Under the pieces are notes generated by a model, which saw only the letters and a program-made list of their open reading frames with translations, ran no database searches and was not told the origin of the DNA. Shown here in pieces: positions 62,380 to 64,000 of a stretch of DNA of 64,000 nucleotides; positions within the stretch are counted from its first letter, which is position 1; every line of letters starts with the position of its first letter. The position numbers and the translations under genes were made by a program. This DNA comes from a bacterium (GTDB lineage Bacteria; Pseudomonadota; Alphaproteobacteria; Caulobacterales; Caulobacteraceae): contig JAVBXP010000016.1 in NCBI GenBank assembly GCA_030824495.1, positions 1 through 64,000 of the forward strand, read 5' to 3'.

Positions 62380-62594
62380 TTCTCTCGCGGATGCGCAGAC
62401 GAGGGCCAATGAAAGCAGGCTCGCCTACCGCGACGCAGCGTTCGAGACGATGGTAGGACCGGTTCGGACCGTCAGCCAATACATTTCTTGACCAAAATGA
62501 CGCCTCGGCTTGCATCTTGGTGACTGATGGACGCCTCAAGCGCGTCGATCGAGATCTGTTCGCCCTGAAGCGGAGCGCGCTCAACATGGCGTGA
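62380..62594 (+). pseudogene. Possible frameshifted remnant, Crp/Fnr-like effector domain
   Basis: One plus-strand frame reads RLAYRDAAFETMVGPVRTVS and ends at TGA 62489-62491. A second frame takes over with ASACILVTDGRLKRVDRDLF and LKRSALNMA, ending at TGA 62592-62594. Joined by a frameshift they faintly resemble the start of a cyclic-nucleotide-binding effector domain of a Crp/Fnr regulator. No start codon in a good position is seen. The resemblance is by eye and weak. Confidence 0.2.
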
Positions 62595-62643
62595 TACGAG
62601 GCTGCTGGAGCCTATTTGTTCCTTCCCGGCGCCTCGTTCTGCG

Positions 62644-62658
62644 TTAAGCTTTGCCTAA
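62644..62658. promoter_or_regulatory. Possible CtrA-like site upstream of the small acidic protein
   Basis: TTAA, seven bases, CTAA, then C, matches the CtrA box TTAA-N7-TTAA(C) at 7 of 8 fixed positions. It lies 33-47 bp before the ATG at 62691, where a promoter would be expected. Chance occurrence is possible. Confidence 0.3.
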
Positions 62659-62690
62659 CAGTTTCAGATCCCAGCCACGGAGGTGTTTCG

Positions 62691-62855
62691 ATGCCGAACC
62701 AGATGTTCGAAGTAGCGTCGCCTTTCGAAGAAATCGATCTCGTCGATGGCGAGGGATTGGCTGATGACGCCCTGGATGCGCAGTCGTTGGAGATCAATGC
62801 GCGTCGGGCGCTGGTCGAGAACGCTGAAAGCCTGCGGCTCGCGCGCTCGCTCTAG
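62691..62855 (+). CDS. Small acidic protein, unknown function
   Basis: The ATG at 62691 follows a good ribosome-binding site (GGAGGT) and opens a 54-residue protein beginning MPNQMFEVASPFEEIDLVDG. The first half is strongly acidic; the second half (INARRALVENAESLRLARSL) should form an amphipathic helix. There is no signal peptide, membrane segment or RiPP-like core. I do not recognise a family. It is monocistronic, with two stem-loops downstream and a CtrA-like motif upstream. Confidence 0.6.
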   Translation: MPNQMFEVASPFEEIDLVDGEGLADDALDAQSLEINARRALVENAESLRLARSL

Positions 62856-62880
62856 GCCTATCACCACCGCCGAAAGCTAG

Positions 62881-62903
62881 CTCGGGCGCTGCCGTCGCCC
62901 GAG
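62881..62903 (+). terminator. Stem-loop after the small acidic protein
   Basis: CTCGGGCG (62881-62888) pairs perfectly with CGCCCGAG (62896-62903) around a 7-nt loop, 25 bp after the stop codon. Only a short T-rich stretch follows, so termination would be moderate. Confidence 0.5.
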
Positions 62904-62924
62904 GCGTCTTCATCAATTGCTCGA

Positions 62925-62960
62925 CAAGATGGGGCGCGCGTTGATCGCGCGCCCCACTTG
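62925..62960. terminator. Bidirectional stem-loop between the small protein and glcB
   Basis: TGGGGCGCGCG (62930-62940) and CGCGCGCCCCA (62946-62956) form a perfect 11-bp stem around TTGAT, extended by CAAG/CTTG beyond one bulged A. It lies 4 bp after the glcB stop on the minus strand and can serve both convergent genes, though the T-runs are poor. Confidence 0.65.
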
Positions 62961-62963
62961 GCT

Positions 62964-64000
62964 TTAGCCCGCAGCGAGCTCGGCCTTACGCTCGCGGCGG
63001 CGGCGCTGGAGGATGTGCTCGGTGTAGCCATTCGGCTGCACCCGACCTTCAAAGACCAGTTCCAGCGCCGCCTGGTAGGCGATGCTGGCGGCGGGGTTTA
63101 CCGCCATCGCCTGATAGAGCGGATCGCTGGCGTTCTGGCCGTCAACGATCTTGGCCATGCGGGCAAAGGTTTCGCGCACCTGCTCCTCGGTGCAGATCCC
63201 GTGATGCAGCCAGTTGGCGATGTGCTGGCTGGAAATCCGCAGGGTCGCGCGGTCTTCCATCAGGCCCACATCGTGGATGTCCGGGACCTTGGAGCAGCCG
63301 ACGCCCTGGTCGATCCAGCGCACAACGTAGCCGAGGATGCCCTGGGCGTTGTTGTCGAGTTCTTCCTGGATGTCGGCGGCGTTCCAGTTCGAATGCGCGA
63401 GCGGCGGGGTAAGTAGGTCGTTGAGGCCGGTGACGCCGCCCGCACCCATGGACGCCTGAAGCGCCGGCACATCGACCTCGTGGTAGTGCAGCGCGTGGAG
63501 GACGGCGGCGGTAGGCGAGGGGACCCAGGCGGTGTTGGCGCCGGCCTTGGGGTGGCCGATCTTGGCCGCCATCATCGCCTGCATCATGTCGGGCGCGGCC
63601 CACATGCCCTTGCCGATCTGGGCGCGGCCGGGGAAGCCGGCGGCGAGCCCGATTTCGACGTTGCGCTTCTCATAGGCCGGCAGCCAGGGCTCGGCCTTGA
63701 TGGCGTCCTTGCGGACGATGGGGCCAGCTTCCATCGCCGTATGGATTTCGTCCCCGGTGCGATCGAGGAAGCCGGTGTTGATGAACACGATGCGGTTGCG
63801 CGCCGCGTGGATGCAGGCCGCTAGATTTGCGCTGGTGCGGCGCTCTTCGTCCATCACGCCCAGCTTGACGGTGTTGCGCTCAAGGCCCAGCGCGTCCTCG
63901 ACCAGGTCGAAGAGCCGGACCGCGAGTGCGACCTCGTCGGGGCCGTGCATTTTTGGCTTCACCACGTAGATCGAGCCGGCCGGGCTGTTGCGCCGGGCGC
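62964..64000 (-). CDS. glcB: Malate synthase G, C-terminal part
   Basis: Malate synthase G condenses glyoxylate with acetyl-CoA in the glyoxylate bypass. The frame is open past the right edge of the window, so the N-terminal half is missing. About 345 residues are visible: [77 protein letters not shown] in part, and [20 protein letters not shown]. The PKMHGP and MDEERRT segments distinguish isoform G from isoform A. It is read leftward and ends just before the stem-loop at 62925-62960. Confidence 0.96.
   Translation of the reverse strand, partial: ARRNSPAGSIYVVKPKMHGPDEVALAVRLFDLVEDALGLERNTVKLGVMDEERRTSANLAACIHAARNRIVFINTGFLDRTGDEIHTAMEAGPIVRKDAIKAEPWLPAYEKRNVEIGLAAGFPGRAQIGKGMWAAPDMMQAMMAAKIGHPKAGANTAWVPSPTAAVLHALHYHEVDVPALQASMGAGGVTGLNDLLTPPLAHSNWNAADIQEELDNNAQGILGYVVRWIDQGVGCSKVPDIHDVGLMEDRATLRISSQHIANWLHHGICTEEQVRETFARMAKIVDGQNASDPLYQAMAVNPAASIAYQAALELVFEGRVQPNGYTEHILQRRRRERKAELAAG

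Larger units (their letters stand above)
62356..62690. other. 335-bp intergenic region with a possible gene remnant
   Basis: No intact gene is visible. The left part should hold the promoter for the leftward oxidoreductase genes, and the right part the promoter of the small acidic protein. Between them two plus-strand frames of protein-like composition adjoin each other (see 62380-62594). Confidence 0.5.

Noticed and set aside
62691..62855. Lasso-peptide or other RiPP precursor
   Set aside because: No lasso core, no ring-forming Gly and Asp/Glu at the expected spacing, and no B/C maturation genes nearby.

Overview
The window is GC-rich, densely packed chromosomal DNA from an alphaproteobacterium, most likely Caulobacteraceae (Caulobacter/Phenylobacterium-like). 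The pointers are the eno-ftsB-pdhA-pdhB-pdhC-lpdA order, the dusB-ntrB-ntrC-ntrY-ntrX-dat-hfq-hflX-mazG block, a pyruvate dehydrogenase E1 beta subunit carrying its own lipoyl domain, an alphaproteobacterial SOS operator (GTTC-N7-GTTC) in front of lexA, a short flagellin, and many 4-nt gene overlaps. The genus is inferred. I saw no rRNA, tRNA, CRISPR array, insertion sequence or prophage.

Layout. 1-7.6 kb: the 3' end of comEC, then a leftward block reading ppiD-trpE, trpG-trpD-trpC, lexA. 7.7-15 kb: tpiA, a VOC protein, a GNAT acetyltransferase, secG, pyrG, a YjbR-like protein, rpmF, eno and an MFS transporter. 15.1-25.4 kb: ftsB and the full pyruvate dehydrogenase operon, DoxX, an acyl-activating enzyme, a lipoprotein of hydrolase fold, lipA and a COQ10/RatA-type protein. 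25.4-29.4 kb: pncC, a membrane-fused spermidine-synthase-like protein and ispDF. 29.5-40.6 kb: the nitrogen-regulation/hfq block, with aroG (DAHP synthase) inserted on the opposite strand. 40.6-48.5 kb: mazG, two transport or exported proteins, yegP, an LLM oxidoreductase, a solitary flagellin, an OsmC protein and manC. 48.5-55.9 kb: a heavy-metal island (MerR regulator, CDF-like transporter, His-rich exported protein, CzcCBA pump). 56.3-62.4 kb: a DUF1254/1214 protein and a three-gene 2-oxoacid:acceptor oxidoreductase cluster. 62.7-64 kb: a small acidic protein and the 3' part of glcB (malate synthase G).

How it works together. Core carbon metabolism (tpiA, eno, pyruvate dehydrogenase with lipA, 2-oxoacid oxidoreductase, malate synthase) sits beside aromatic amino acid synthesis (aroG, trpEGDC) and nitrogen control (NtrBC/NtrYX). 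The most striking regulatory signal is upstream of aroG. A 32-codon leader peptide packed with Tyr/Phe/Trp codons is followed by a perfect intrinsic terminator, and an 8-nt segment just after the aromatic codons is exactly complementary to the terminator's 5' arm. This has all the parts of a classical ribosome-mediated attenuator for the first step of the shikimate pathway. Other points of interest are NtrC and NtrX proteins that both lack the sigma-54-contacting GAFTGA loop, a lipoprotein of alpha/beta-hydrolase fold with alanine at the nucleophile position, a terminator-like hairpin in the rpmF leader, a 2-oxoacid oxidoreductase linked to a GltD-like flavoprotein, and seven convergent gene pairs that share a 4-nt CTAG/TTAG stop overlap.
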